The notes beneath the pieces are model-generated. The model worked only from the letters and a program-made list of their open reading frames with translations. It had not been told where the DNA came from and searched no databases. This document shows, one piece after another, positions 31,819 through 45,274 of a stretch of DNA of 64,000 nt. Source of the stretch: Capitulum mitella (taxonomy: Eukaryota; Arthropoda; Thecostraca; Pollicipedomorpha; Pollicipedidae); assembly GCA_030062745.1 (NCBI GenBank), contig CP099839.1, positions 38,021,816 through 38,085,815 of the forward strand, in the 5' to 3' direction. Positions within the stretch are counted from its first letter, which is position 1. Each line of letters begins with the position of its first letter. The position numbers were made by a program, and so were the translations under genes.

Positions 31819-34152
31819 CATAATAAGTCCGAACACCGGTGGCACATCAGGGCGTTCCGTCTGGCTTTGCCATTCATCTCTCACTTGCCTGTTCACCGTG
31901 AACGATGACTCACTTCCTCAATGAAGCTACGTCTTTGAATTACGTCCGAGATTTTCTCGCATCTTGGCGAAAATGGCACGTAGCTCTGCTCACCAATCAC
32001 CACACAAACTGCAACACCCACCACCATCACACTGAGAACAATGTTGCGTCGCGACGGGATGAGCATTAGTGGTCAACTGAACACAAACAGTTGATTAGTC
32101 CCCCGAAACCAACTCAGCACCACTCAGAACTAGCGGAAACCCATGATGCCATAGCTGGTCATGGCATCGATTTAGTTTCTCGCAATTTTTTACCATGGTA
32201 ATGGGGTGGGTTCACATTAGTCTTGTAAAACAGGGAAAGGTTGGTCAGTTTCTCTTCAGTGATGACTGAGTTTTCCGGGAAATTTCAAATAAATTCTGCA
32301 TTACCTTGGTACATTTTTCTGTCAGTGTCTCGGTATTCAACCACTCGCGATCGCCTGGGCGGAGATCAAAATCGATCCCATCGTATCTCATGAACTAGGG
32401 GTTCGATTTTAACGATTCCAATGAGAATCGATAGGACATGTCCTTCTCGCTTCAGGATGTGAAACGTCACCTCTTATGTTGGCTTATGATGCCACAGATC
32501 AATGAAATGTCAGCATCTTCGGCCAAAAAGTGCGCTACGTTGTTAATACCACATCCAGCAAGTGCATTAGTTAAGTGTTTTTTTTTAACTTGATATCAAA
32601 CGAAAGACTACAATTTGGTGCATTTTGTTCTATGAAATAAGTGTTGGGAAATCTTTCAAACACATTTTGGGGAAGTTTTTCAGCCTTCGGTTGTCAAGTT
32701 TTGAGAGTTAACACTGAGATTGTCTTCCTTTCCACTCTTTCCTTCTCAGATACGGCGTTTTCTCCTCTAACTGCTCCAACTTACGGACACATGCACATAG
32801 CTCAAAACGATCATCACGGCTCGCGTTGCTAATGGATGGTCCGGCGAACAGTAGCAGCGCTCGGCCGATGTTCCTGCATGCACTCGGCGCGGCTGATCCG
32901 GCCGACGAGACCTGACGGTCCCGTCCGCAGAATCAATGTCGGATCATGGACAGAACAATTTCTTCCAGTTTTATTTTTATTTTGCTTTTGATAGGTGCAA
33001 AATTATTCGACTATGTTACGAGCAGAAAAGTTTCATGACTTGGTTTTGGCTTGGTGATGATTTTCATTAGCCCGATTGCGAGATGATCTTGAAAATTCGT
33101 TACATATTTAGACTGTCGAGTTATTAGCCTCGTATTGTCAAATCTGACCGCGGATAGGCCAAACGGTTTACGCCAGCTGATGGCCTATTTAATTTCCTAT
33201 CGGACTTTGTACATTTTGCTACATTTCTCTTGGAGACATAGCTACATCACCGAATAAAAGCCAACTGCTCGCTGGCCAATGCTGCAGCTGCAAATCGCCC
33301 GATGTCATGGTACTATTTTGCTTCTGATTTCGGTGCAAGTGAGAAGACAAGAATATTTTTGACATCACAATATGCCAGATTCACTACTAACAATACTGAA
33401 ACGTTAGCCGTTCCACCGTATACGATTCGGACGCAGTCGGAAAACGGAGGGGGCGGGGGTAAATTCTAACGCCTTCAGCCCCTTGAGGCGGTCGCGGGAA
33501 AAGGTCACAGTCTCGCAACTCATTCTCTCCTCTTGGTACCACCACTGGCAGACATAGCTGGTTTAATGCTCCAAAACGATGGGCGTCATCGCCGCCAAGA
33601 TATTCACGGTATGCAGATGTCTCATTAGTTGCAGTCAGAGCAGCTGGCGAGTAATGCGACAGAGCAAATACCATGGTGAGTGCAAAACAGTTATGCCCCG
33701 TGAAATCAAATCAAGGGCGAAAAACAGGAGTTTTGAGTATACTTAGCAATCAGGACGCCCCTAAACGCAAAGTCATGACAACATCATAGAGCCAGAATTT
33801 GTTGAGAGCTGCGATTTACTATTCCGGCGCAACTGATGGAACAAAGAGAGCGAAAATGTCAAGCAAATCATCTAGCTAGTGAAGGTTTGTTTTGAGAACC
33901 AGGATGCTCGTTAGCGCTCTTTTCACGGACGCTCATGACGTTCTATTTTTTGTTGTGAGTGAATCAGACGGATGGCGGCAAGCTTCTGCAACAGATCAAT
34001 CTGAAGAGCGGAAGTGCTGGTTCTCGGGTACCACTTCATCCGTCTCATACTCCAAAACCCGAAACTTCGCCGCGTCCGTCAAATGGCCATCCACGCCATT
34101 TCTCCGGTGCCCAGTCGTGCTCTCAGCCCAACGGCGCGCCGAACTGATTCAG
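31817..34152. other. No gene seen
   Basis: No coding or structured RNA signal recognised until the GC-rich block that starts near 34,090. Confidence 0.4.
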
Positions 34153-34472
34153 ATCTCGAGTTCTCACCCGTGGTCGGACCAGCTGCGGCCAAAGTAGCCC
34201 GTGACCCCGGGTCGGACGGCGGGCTCTCACCTGTGACCGGGCCGGCTGCGGCCGGAGCAGCCCATGACCCCGGGTCGGACGGCGGGCTCTCACCTGGGAA
34301 CGGACCAGCTGCGGCCAGAGCGGCCGGGGGCGCGGGACCGAGAGACGCCGACAGCACTGCCGGCCGTCCAGCCAACGCCACTGCACCAGACGGCTACGGC
34401 CAGACGACGTGCCGGCCGCGCGCGCCGACCGCCGCCGCTGGACAGCCCACGCTCGGTGCACACTCAGCGCGT
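34153..34472 (+). CDS. Possible exon: GC-rich 63-base in-frame tandem repeat
   Basis: Between an AG (34151-34152) and a GTAAGC donor (34473-34478) the frame is open, with repeats of 21 residues (DPGSDGGLSP-TGPAAAGAA) after a shorter first unit. Composition is Gly/Pro/Ala-rich and would be disordered. The opposite strand is also open, so composition alone could explain it. It may be an exon of a larger gene or a coding-phase minisatellite. Confidence 0.3.
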
Positions 34473-34529
34473 GTAAGCGGCACCTTCAATTTTGCTGAAA
34501 TCTTGATATGGTAACCATTGCCCTTAGCA

Positions 34530-34740
34530 CGCCAATATAATCCAGTCTCCGGGGAATGCAGTACTTTTCCCGCTAGAGCCAAACACATGATAAGGTTAAT
34601 AACAAATTGATCTGTGGTAACCCTCGACGACGTAGTAGACGACTGGGTGCGCTGATATCTATCAGTGTCCGGGAATGCAATACTTCGCGTGCTAGAGGTA
34701 AAAACATGATACGGCTAATAACAAATTTTTTCTTCCTTTC
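34530..34740 (+). repeat. Diverged local duplication
   Basis: 34545-34610 and 34665-34735 share a GGGAATGCA-TACTT block, CGCTAGAG, and ACATGATA-GG-TAATAACAAAT. Confidence 0.6.
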
Positions 34741-34879
34741 AAGTGAACCTTGGCAATATGCCACCAAAAGACGCGCCATGACGAGCCTAAGACAATGATG
34801 TGCTTTCCACCGACATCTCATTAATGGTTTTGGAAAAACGTACAAACGAAGCCGATTTTTTGCCTTCTATTATATTTCT

Positions 34880-35490
34880 CAAAGGCTTTAACATTCTCGT
34901 ACATGATACTGCTCTGGACGGCCCCTTCGACTCTGCTTCTTTTCCGTCAGCGGGCAGTGCTATTCAAGACACGTACGTTGGCACTAAAAGCCGGGTAATC
35001 CGCATCCCACTTCGCTTCCACATGGGGAAGCAGGTAAAAAAAAAAAAACAGAGCGTTTTGAAAGTAGTCATTGTGTACTTCGAACAGCTCGTCCTGCTCT
35101 GTTGAAAAGAGATAGGCCCCATTTGTGGCACAAGGAATGACAGTTTTGAAACAGCATTAAAACGCAACCACTTTCTCACCTAATGTTTTGTTTTCCATAG
35201 ACTTTAACATTGACCTCTATGGGACTGATTCAGGTGGTCCCCATGATTATGCTTCTTTTCCGTCACTGGGCAACGTTGGCACTAAAATTAGATTGGGCAT
35301 CCACAATTCCGCTTCATTTCTGCATGTGGAAATGGACAGAAAACTTCAGAACGCTTCATGTACCTCAAGCGGCTCGTCATCCATTGTTGAATACAAAACG
35401 CTCCATTTGTGGCATTAGTATTGACGATTTTGAAACAGTAATGGTACGCAACCGATTTTTCACATATGCTTTATTTCCCACTAGCTGGCC
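34880..35490 (+). repeat. Diverged tandem duplication, unit about 300 bases
   Basis: 34880-35200 and 35205-35490 share in order: CTTCTTTTCCGTCA, GTTGGCACTAAAA, GCATCCCACTTCG/GCATCCACAATTCCG, the AGCTCGTC block, CCATTTGTGGCA, and TTTTGAAACAG. Confidence 0.6.
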
Positions 35491-35499
35491 ATTTTGCGC

Positions 35500-36424
35500 C
35501 ATGAGCAATTTAGGAATGATGATGGTTACCCATTGCCGTTACTGTCCCTGGCTCCCTTTCGTTTATTATCGGGCCCCATATTTCGTTTCCGTCTCTGTTT
35601 CCCCTTTTTCCTCTCCCAGTTTTGTTATTGGTCCTCTGTCGCAGTTCATCGCTGCAGTGCTCTTCCCGTGTCTTCCACCCCTTTTACCGACCCTTCATCT
35701 TCTCTCGGCCCCAGTTTTCTGTCACCTTCCCCGTTCCAATCAGTTTGTCCCGGTACCCCTCCCGGTTCCTTATCGAGGTCTGTCCCTTACCTGGGTCCCT
35801 AACGTTCCTTTGGACTGGTTCACTGCTCTGGTTTTGGTTCTGCCCTGGTCAAGAACCTGTCTGTTGGTCTTTGCCTAATTTTGGCTATCTCTGTCCATCT
35901 CTTGTCAAGATACGTCTTTTGCTGAATGTCTGGGGACAATTATTATTATTTTTTTTCTATAACGTCTTTGAAACCCTGAAATCAGAGGGTGTCTCAAACC
36001 CAGCACGATCGGATAGTTTCATTTACAGATATGAGCAAAAGGGGGCTGGTCTGGATTGTGATCAGCAAAAATTACGCAAAAAGCGGCAGGTAGACTTTTT
36101 TGTACGATTCATTTGAGTCAGCTGTAAAGAAACAGGACCAATAATTTCTACAGACGTGTTCAGGAATGGCAGAGGAACTTAGTGGCAGTAGTTTTTAGCC
36201 GTATGCTCCTAATGACGTCGCCACAGTGATCAGTTGGAGACAGATAGCACGAACTGCGTCGACTTGCGCAAAATCACGATTTGCAGCGGTTTATTTCAAG
36301 CGTCATAGCAGGAAAAGTTTGGTGAATAATGGTTATCTTATTGCAGCAGCAGAAGGCAGCAGGACAAAAAAAAACAGGCCCACCGGTCTTAATGGCAGCA
36401 TATATATATACATATGTATATATA

Positions 36425-36480
<56 letters not shown>

Positions 36481-36610
36481 TATACAAACTTGCCCAAGCC
36501 TCGCGTGCGGTTCCAGTCGTAGTGTAAACACGACAACCTGAAAACCGAAAATGCCTCTTTTTCCAACGTGCCACGGCTACCTCCCGGCGGACCACAGCCA
36601 CCCCGAGAAA
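35500..36610 (+). repeat. Dispersed repeat family F, copy 1
   Basis: CT-rich first half, then CCTGAAATCAGAGGGTGTCT followed by CAAACCCAGCACGATC. Matches 39000-40140. A TA microsatellite interrupts it at 36400-36478. Open frames in the CT-rich half are compositional. Confidence 0.65.
36400..36478. repeat. TA microsatellite
   Basis: (TA)n with few interruptions inside repeat family F copy 1. Confidence 0.95.
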
Positions 36611-38154
36611 TGGTTTGCATTCGGTATTCCACGGTATCGGGCCATGGAGTCTCCATGACGTTGCCATCAATGATTTATTTTATCCGTACCCTACTTTTTC
36701 AACATTGCAAAATTTACTTTTAACCTTATTCTTATATGGCGACTTCAGAAACCCCCTCCGGTATTTGCTCGACATTTCTAGGTGTTTTAACCCGGCATCG
36801 CCTGGCGTGATTTTATACCCGCGACCGCCCGGGGGATGTCAAAAAGGGCACCCCCTGGTATCTCAGGATGCAACCATCGAATCTGAACCGGTCTACAACC
36901 AATCAATATCCCTAAGTCTTACGATTCAGAAAATATTGTTACCCTGGTCATGCGGCTGATGACATCACAAGTCACGTAAAACGCATAGCATGACATCGGA
37001 AAAACTGACACGGGCTCGTGCATCATATCATCGGCAATACTGGTCTTAGGGACTTCAACTAGGTATCCAACAAAAGGTCACGATCTCCCGCATCAGAAGC
37101 ATTTGATAATGTAAAAAAATGCCGGATCAAGGTCAGCCTAGGTAACGCGAAATATTGGTCTTACTTTACATGCCAAAGATCGATACTTACTCGCAGCTGT
37201 TTCATCCATATGACAAAAAAGACGAAAGTGGCACCTTGTGATGATCAGGTTTGGATTGCCTGCTTTTCATCCAGTCAATGCCATTCGAGTTCAGGTCAGA
37301 TAAAGTTGAATTACTCTTCCTGACAAAGGGCAACAGTTACCGGAATTCTGAACTGCGTCAGATACAGAAGTGAAATGGCATCTCGTGATAATCAAATTTG
37401 TTCTGTCTGCTCCTTATCCGGTCAAGATCAAGCCAAGCTATAATTGCTCTCTGCTGTTACAAAACGATCTTCCACGGAAACATGCATTTCATTTTGTTTT
37501 GGCATCAACGCAACCACTTCTGTAACCCACAATGCGAATCATTCCAACTGTCATCGTGCATGAGACCTAACATGGCTTCTAATGTTGACATGTCACGGTT
37601 GTATATCATTTTGGGGACCGCGTCCTATGTAAATCCAAATAATCCATGCATTGTATTCGCGAATGTTATGAAAAAAAGAAACATGTTCGACAGAAAACAT
37701 GCATGGGAGGGTTCACTTATTACGTCATATCTTCATGACCTGACCTAGTATGGAAATGAATTGAATATCGAAATATGTAAAACTGATTGATGAATAGGTA
37801 CTGAAAGTTTGGTTGGGCTGGCTGTGACAGTTTAAAAGTCATTCACGAAAAACCGACGGGGTTGCCCTATTTGACGCCCCCGGCGGTGGCAGGTCAAAGC
37901 AACTTCAGAGAACTTGGTGACTTGCTGCCTATTCGTCCTACGTTTGTTCCCAGATTATCAAAGCTTTATTTTTTGCCGGAAAGGAACCAGGACAAGTTTC
38001 TGGGAGGAACATCAGGCTATTTGTTAGCATTGTTTAAAGAAAAAGAAAAAGAAATTTCAAAAATCTAGTTTTTAGAACGTAAAAGAACTTAAAACGTTAG
38101 ATGGGCGTAGAGATACATAACTGGGTAAACATGAAAAGTATTTTTGTTGATGTC
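36611..38154. other. No gene seen
   Basis: No clear coding signal. Confidence 0.4.
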
Positions 38155-38400
38155 AGGCCACTTCACGGACACTTCCCGGTCCTTTCGCAGGAAATCGAGA
38201 CAGACGGCGTCCCAGTCTGTTCCGTTCCAGCGCCTGATCTGGTGCGTCTCCGGTGCGTTGCGGGTTCTTGAGGAACACAGCAGGCGACCGGTCAGTGGGC
38301 CTTCAGTGCGCTGCCGAGAGCCCGCACTGTCGCGTGCAGGTTTGGGTGGTTCGTGATGATATGATCCAGTATTGTTGGTCTGGGTGATAGGCCATTTATC
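38155..38400 (-). pseudogene. Non-LTR retrotransposon fragment (end of endonuclease domain)
   Basis: On the - strand one frame reads PTILDHIITNHPNL, like the end of an APE-type LINE endonuclease. After a frame change, RRWNGTDWDAVCLDFL resembles the linker that follows it. The conserved SDH box between them is broken by a stop. Short, frameshifted, dead. Confidence 0.5.
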
Positions 38401-38999
38401 CGTCGAGAAACTCACATTTGGGAGCATGTTGGACTGTGGGGCCTTCTCGGCCCTGCCCTCCCCCTCCGCCATCATTTACACAAAACGAGACCCCTGTTTG
38501 TGAGTCTTGCAAAGTGGGCGTGCTGGGCGTTGGCACGCGAGCCACGCGCTACGTGCCAATACGCACTCACCGTTTTTTGCACAGTATGATTTCCAGATCA
38601 ATTCTCTGTCGATCGCACCCGGTTTTGTCCCGGTACAAACCGGAGTCGCCGAGATCGGGCGCCGGAAAGCGGATCGAGTCCGCCGCGCTACAAAGTCTTG
38701 CCTGTTTTCCGAAATTGCGTGAAATGAGAAGGGTTTTCGCAGGCCACGTGCCGCCCGGCACTTCATGGAGCCCAGATTTGAGCGAAATCTAAGTTCTCAC
38801 AGAACTGATGGCGTTACCCAATTTCGGCCATGTGCAACGAACCATCTAGGCGCACCAGCACGTCAAAAAATAACGGACACGCGACGTCTTATTTGTAGTA
38901 ATGCAGACCAACTAGCCAATTAACGCCATGCGCAGTTTGAGAATAAAGGAAAAGTTGGCAGTTCTGTTGCCCCGGTCGTTCAGGTTCACTGTAACGTCG

Positions 39000-40140
39000 C
39001 TTGTTCCAGTTCTTTGTCCCGTGTCATGGTCTCTTTTCCGGCCAAATTCCAGTCCTTGTCCCAGTCCCTGCCCTCGTCCTCTTTCCTTTCACATTCGAAT
39101 TCTCTTTCCCTGTCCCCATCCCCGTTACTGTCATTGTTCTTATCAATGCCCTCGTACCGGTACTTGTACGGTGTTGGTATCCCTGTTTGTCCTTGTCCCG
39201 TGAAGTGCCACCCTGTACTGGCGCTCCCCTGGCCCGGGGTCGCCTGCCCCGTTGGTCCGTCGCTCTATCCGTGCCCCTTCTCCTTTCCTCCTGTTCTTTG
39301 TAATATTGATCCCTTATTCATTGTTCCGGTATCAGTTCCCTGTCACGTTTCATTGCCCCAGTCTTAACCACTAGTCTCCTGTCTCGCCCCTTGTCCACTT
39401 CGCCATCTCGGTCTCCGAACGTTTCCTGGGACTGCTCCTCTGTTCTGGTTGTGGTTTTGATTTGGTTCAGGACCTGTATGTCGGTCCCTTCTTACCTTTG
39501 TCGATCTCAGTCTAAGTACGTTCTTGTACATGTTTAGCAACAGCTTTCTTTACATCATTTTTGAAATCCTGAAAACGGAGGGCGCCTCAAACCCAGCACG
39601 ATCCATTAATTTTGTGCTCATTTTTTTTATTAATTTCGTTTTCGTTCGTTCGTTCGTTTTAATTAATTTCGTACTCAAAACCAGTTTAGCGGTTACGGAA
39701 GGAACTGGTTTCGATTGCGATGGGCAAAACACGCAAAACGTGATGTTTGGACTTTTTGCTTGCTCTTTTTGAGTCAACCTTAAAAATTCACAACCATTGA
39801 CCTATGCGGACACGTAAAAAATTGATTGGGGGAACTTAGGAGTAATATTTTTAACTGTATACGCCCAGTGATGTCACCACGGTCTTCAACTGAACATAAA
39901 TAAAGAAAATTGCGCCAATTTCGCACAAAATCACCATTTGCCCTGGTTTACCTGATGCGTCATAGTGGGAAAAGTTGGTTGAATTATGCATATTCTATTG
40001 CAGCATCAGGACAAAAAACATGGCTTTCCGTCATTACCAACGATTTTCCTGCCTAGACTCCGCATACAGTCAAAACCGCAGCGAAACACAGTGACTCAGA
40101 AATCGAAAATGCCCCCTATGAGCGCATGCGATATCCACCA
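39000..40140 (+). repeat. Dispersed repeat family F, copy 2
   Basis: Same order as copy 1: CT-rich stretch, ATCCTGAAAACGGAGGGCGC then CAAACCCAGCACGATC, the GTCACCACGGT block, AAAATCACCATTTGC, GCGTCATAG-GGAAAAGTT, TATTGCAGCA, and GAAAATGCC. Confidence 0.65.
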
Positions 40141-41151
40141 GTTCGGCGGACGAAATCGACTCTGGAATGATATGCAGTTGGTACCTCGTGGAGCAGGGTC
40201 ATGGAATCGCCAAGTTCGCATTCCTGACGATTTAATATATTCTATCCTATTCCGTGAACTTTTCAAAATCGTGCTTTCCCGCGTTTCTGTGAACAGCACG
40301 TGGTACGTGCTGGTTCCCGCGTCGTATTTTATGTGATTCGCAAGTTGATTCCCTGTCGAACGTACCCGGGTTCGTCTCAGAACGAACCGTGGCTTGTCAG
40401 GTCAGGCGCTGGAAAGGGAACCGTGCAGGCGGTTGGCAATCGTCTCGAACTCTCCTGAAAAAACCTGGTTGAAATCACAGCGCGCACTGGTTCACGTGAG
40501 TCTCACACCCAAAAACAGCTGCCACACGTGCTATGTTTGGCACCACCGGAATGGTATAGGAATGAGCTTGCTGTCGGTACCAGTTCCATCTCAGAAATAC
40601 ACCATTTTGCCTTCGAAACTGCAGTGCATACAGAAAGCATTTGCATTCGCAAACGTTCCCACTTTGAGCGCGTGCTGTGGCTACCTCGTCAGGCGGATGG
40701 GGTCAGTCCCTCGGCACGATAAACAGTTGGTAACCAGCTGCGTGAGGTCGCGTGTTTGCCGATTTCATGTCCCCGCCATTTTCCGAGATGCACACCATTT
40801 TGTAAACCTTCCAAAGCGTCCGTTTTCAGTCTGCGCGACATCATGCGACGATCCGCACACGCCGTTTCTCGCACAAGGGGATTCAGATTCCGCGACTGAT
40901 GCTCTGTCGATCGCACCCGGTGTCGGCTCGGTGAGTGCTGGGGGGAGGGGCAGATTCTACCGTTTCCCTTGCTTGCTCGCCATTCCCGGCCCTTTGGGAG
41001 CTGTTTCACGAAACTCTGTGCATGTTTCTGAATATATTTTTCACGTGTTGCGACAAAATTTTAAAAATTAGCCTCCCAGAGGCGGTTCCAGTCCACATTT
41101 TTAGGAGGCATGTTTCAGAAATATCGTGCTTTCTGGAGATCACACACTTCC
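40141..41151. other. Repeat-rich, no gene seen
   Basis: Blocks around 40335-40420, 40860-40940 and 38575-38660 share CTCTGTCGATCGCACCCGG-type sequence, so this is another diverged repeat family. Confidence 0.4.
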
Positions 41152-42301
41152 CAGTGGCGTGGCCAATGGAGGGGGCCAAGGGGGCCATGGCCCCCTGAAG
41201 GCCAAGCGGGGCCCCTGGCGACCAAGCGGCCCCCCTGGGGCCGAAGGCCCCAATTCTTTGGATAGCGTGAGGCGCCCGCAGGACGTCTTACACTGTCGGA
41301 GACAGATAATTAAAACAAAATCAAAGTATTCTGAACATTAAAGAAGGCTTACCAACTGAAAGAAAACGTACTCCGAATATACAAGAAGGCTTTGTGTGCT
41401 ATGAAGAGAGGCCCCTGGTCTGAATGAACGTTTAGGGGCCCCTGCTAGCTTGTAGGGGAGTCCACTGTTTGTCTGGGGAGGGCCCTTGTAGGGGCCCTGA
41501 GACGACCAGAGGGGCCCCTGAAACTTCTAGACGTCGAGACATCCAGACTGCTCCTGAAACGGTCAAAGGACCTAGAGGACTGCCAGAGGCGCCTCTGAAA
41601 CGGCAAAGAGAGACTTATAGAGGGCTTCTTTTAGTGCTCGAGGGGCTCCTTAGACGGCAAAAACATCCCAGGGACGACGGGAGTGAACCCGAGATGACTT
41701 AAGCGTCCCTGAAACTGCCAATGGGTCCCTGAGACTGTCCGGGGTGCTCCTGAAACTGCCAAAGGAACGCCTGAGACGCCCCGAGGGACACGTGAAACTG
41801 TAAAAGGAACCTGAGACCACTAGAGGGTCCTAGCACGGCAGACGGCCCGAGACCACCAAAAGTGCCCCTGTAACTGCAAGAGGGAACCTAAACTAAGCTG
41901 ATAAAAAATCCCCAGAACCTACGGGATGGGGAGGGAGACAGACGGGCTCCTGGACCAGATACAGACACGTCATTTCAAATGGAGGGAGGAACGGAACTGT
42001 CTAAAATCTCGCCGTTTTCGTCATATTTCGGCCACTTTGTTTGGAAACAAAACGTAGAACTTTCTCAAATAAAGTGACGTGTATGAATTTTTTCGTCCAT
42101 TTGATATGGTAAAAGAACAAATTGCACCATTTTTCATATCTAAAGGGCAAAAAATAAGGACTCCGCGCTGACCATTCGCCTCCCCCCCCTCCGCCTTGGC
42201 GTAATCCTGGATCCACTCTTGGCGAGGGCCCCCATTGGTTACGAGGACCATTTTGATCCGATTTGACCCCTCCCCCCGGCGGGATCCTGGCTACGCCCCT
42301 G
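41152..42301 (+). mobile_element. hAT-like non-autonomous element with internal minisatellite
   Basis: 1150 bases. The left end CAGTGGCGTGGCCA and right end TGGCTACGCCCCTG are inverted repeats with two differences. Flanks ACACTTCC and GCACTTCA share CACTTC, fitting an aged 8-base duplication. The middle (about 41410-41900) is a degenerate 20-21-base array around GGCCCCTGAAACTGCCAAAG. The start and array resemble 12103-12950. No transposase. Confidence 0.7.
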
Positions 42302-44574
42302 GCACTTCAATGTAGTCATAGACTATTTTGGTGTCTTTTGTAATGGTAGATAGCTCAAATGGTCAAAATATTTGCAATCTTTCCATGCACTTTCCACAAT
42401 CCACAAATCCACTTTCAAGCATTTTTAAATAAAATGTTGGTCCGTGGCGGGCCAGGGGACAAGTAAAGGGAGTGCTTATATTTCATTAAAGACTTATGAC
42501 TTACTTTGGTAATAAGACAAAGATAACGTGAGATATAGACATCTTTATCCTAATTTACGCATATAACTATATACATATTGCCTGGGGTGTGTCCGGGCAT
42601 CGGTTTTCAAATGTATATTTCGTTCAACTGAATGTTCAGTGGCCTCAGAGACATCTGGGTCTGTTTGGTTTGTGTGACTGGTTTCGTTAGCTTCACATAC
42701 ATTACAATCAAGTCATAATTCAGGAAAAATGAAAATCAGGGGTAGATCCAGGGTAACGTAAAGTGGGATATTTCTATATTCTTATTCCTGAGAAATTATG
42801 ACTCGATTTGCGAAATAATACAAAGCAATCACCATGTAGTTATTAACCCCTCATTTCTGGTACCTGGTACCTGGTACTATGAACACTTGCAGTGTGGCAT
42901 AATATGGCATGCAAAACGTATGGAAGTGTTTTCTTGATGGGCATGATCTCACCAGACTGAGAATATATGAAAAAGTTTTACATTTTCCAAAAATTACCCA
43001 TTTTACGTGACGCAGTTGCGTCTACGTTTCTGCTGTTTCAAGATAAGATGCGATTATTTTCTCAAAATGCAAACTTTAAGCACAGTATAAAATAGTGTTC
43101 AGAATATGTTTAAATATGATACCCGATTACGAATAGTTCATCCTGTAGAAAGTTACCCCGCTCTTTCTTGTAACTGGATCCGCCTAAGGGGTATTTGTCA
43201 TAAGTATAGAATATGGCACGTGACAGATATTAAAATATTTTCTGAACACAAGGAAACTCAACAGACTTAAAATATGTGCAGAATAAATCCACATTCCTCA
43301 AAAACGTTTATCCCTTTTTATGTGCCCTGGATACGCCCATGCATTTTGAAAATCGACCTCTCTTCCAACATGTATAACAGACGTATTAGGTATCGGCAGA
43401 ATCATATGAAGTACAACAAAACGTGTTCAGAAAGTTCGTTTAAGTAAACCTCTACTTTAACTATTTAAGTAAACTCCTATTAAACCTCTACCTTCATTTT
43501 AGCCTTCCTATCCCCCTGTTTCAAAATTTTTAACATTTCTCTTTTTCGAAATCCAGATCTTGCTACAGGCTATTGGACACCGATCTCCTCGGAGGCCCGC
43601 CCCTGGCCGGCCCGGCCCGGCCAAGGGCGGGCCGGCCGCCGCGTTACAGGAGACACATTCTGTCACTGTTCAATCCGTACTTCGGGTCAAGTTGGGTCAG
43701 CACGGCCAGACTAGTCATTTTTGGCTTCTTAGAGGAATGGGCTATAGTTGATTATCATTCACGCGTGAATGTCGCGCAGTGGTTTCATCGTGTTTCAAGC
43801 ATACCAATAGCTATTTTGGAACCCACAGAAACCAGAGCCCACGTCAAATGGCATAAGCAGTTAGGTTTCGAATCGACCTCCGAAAGGTTTGCAGATCGGT
43901 AGGAAATGGTCAAGGGAATGTAATATTTTGTTTCAAGTTAATACCATTTAGTTTAATGTCATTTCTTTGTGAACTCGAGCGTCAAAAAGATGGTCCTTAT
44001 TGTTTGTTATCTTCCTGATGTTTGAAATGCTCATAATACCACTAAAGAAGCATGCCGTGTCATTGACCTTACCTGACCTTTCAATGGTCACTAGATGTCA
44101 CGAGACCTTCAAGTGCATTTATGGTCAAGTTGAGTACAAATCTGTGTCTCTTCGTCTCGTTTTGAACGATCAGTCCTTTAGTATGTGCGAAAAATGGTGA
44201 CATTGCAGAACATGCATTTGAAAATGGCCTCATTCCTCTGTGATATGACATGACCCAAGACTGGGATAGGTCTCAAAGTATCCAAATTTAACAGAACTCA
44301 GTTACCTTAAGTTTCATGAAGCTGTTCTGTGTTGTACCGGAGGTGCAGAAAGACATGGCATGGGTGAAGGGAGCGAATCGGTGGTGCTTCGTAGGGCGAG
44401 TGGTGCACTTCGGTCGACTTTTCATAAACAGACTTCGTTGGTCTGAATATAGTTGCGAATAACGTTTTGATGGTTCGCTTCTTTGAAAAAGTCCATCAGC
44501 TGAAAAATATGTAGTTAACTGAAAACGATGTTGTGTACTCGTGCGATGATGTGAGGCAATGCGGGCCTGCGCCG
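42302..44574. other. No gene seen; GC hairpin near 43590-43640
   Basis: Long AT-rich stretch, then a short GC-rich block where GCCCGCCC and GGGCGGGC can pair. No coding support. Confidence 0.4.
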
Positions 44575-44621
44575 GCCAATGAACGCGAGCGTTCATTGGC
44601 GGGAGCCCGGTCGTGACGTCA
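44575..44621 (+). promoter_or_regulatory. Inverted CCAAT palindrome plus CRE upstream of phospholipase A2
   Basis: GCCAATGAACGC (44575-44586) and its exact reverse complement (44589-44600) put a CCAAT box on each strand. A perfect TGACGTCA follows at 44614-44621. This pattern fits binding by NF-Y and CREB/ATF factors and suits a promoter, possibly bidirectional, 650 bases before the phospholipase start. Use by that gene is inferred. Confidence 0.45.
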
Positions 44622-45274
44622 CGCAACAGCTGCAAGTGGGACACGGCCGAATGGAACACGCGGAAAAACCACAGGAAACTGTGTTAAAACCTCCGTGAGA
44701 GAAGAGCGGCTCGGAGGCGGGATGTTTTTTAAAGATTATTTTTTAAGGCTCACCGGCTGCCTCACTTCAGATCACGGGCTGAAGTGGAATATGCGCTAAA
44801 GTAAAGCCGGACTATGCTTTTCCTCGTACTATGCCGTGGTGGGCCATGAAACTCATGCAATCCTCTTGAGGGGCTTCAGCAGCCGCCACCCCAGACATGC
44901 CGACCGAGCGGCACTGGCCACCGCAGCCCTGGATGTGCGAAAGACTAGTGAAACGCCGTGGCCGTTCGATGTTAGGCCAAATACCCTTTGTTCCGAAAGG
45001 AGCTGGTTCATGCGTACAAACATGGAACAGGAGCACACGACACGCGCACTTTCCGTCTGCTGGGAACACCTATGAAGATAGTGCAGGGGCGGAAAACCCA
45101 GAAAGATAAGACAATGTCTGCAAGTGCCCATGTCAACGTCAACGCGCTCACGTTCGTGAGACACACCATGAGATCCAGTGGCGCAGAGGGGCTGGCCACG
45201 ATCCTGCGAGTCGCACCAGATAGCCGTCCCACGCCGCGCGTGAGCGGCGTCACTGTGCCTCAGCACCTGGCACG

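Noticed and set aside
35210-36116. Open frames of 164 and 222 codons
   Set aside because: They follow a CT-rich low-complexity repeat shared with 39000-39370; frames do not agree between copies.
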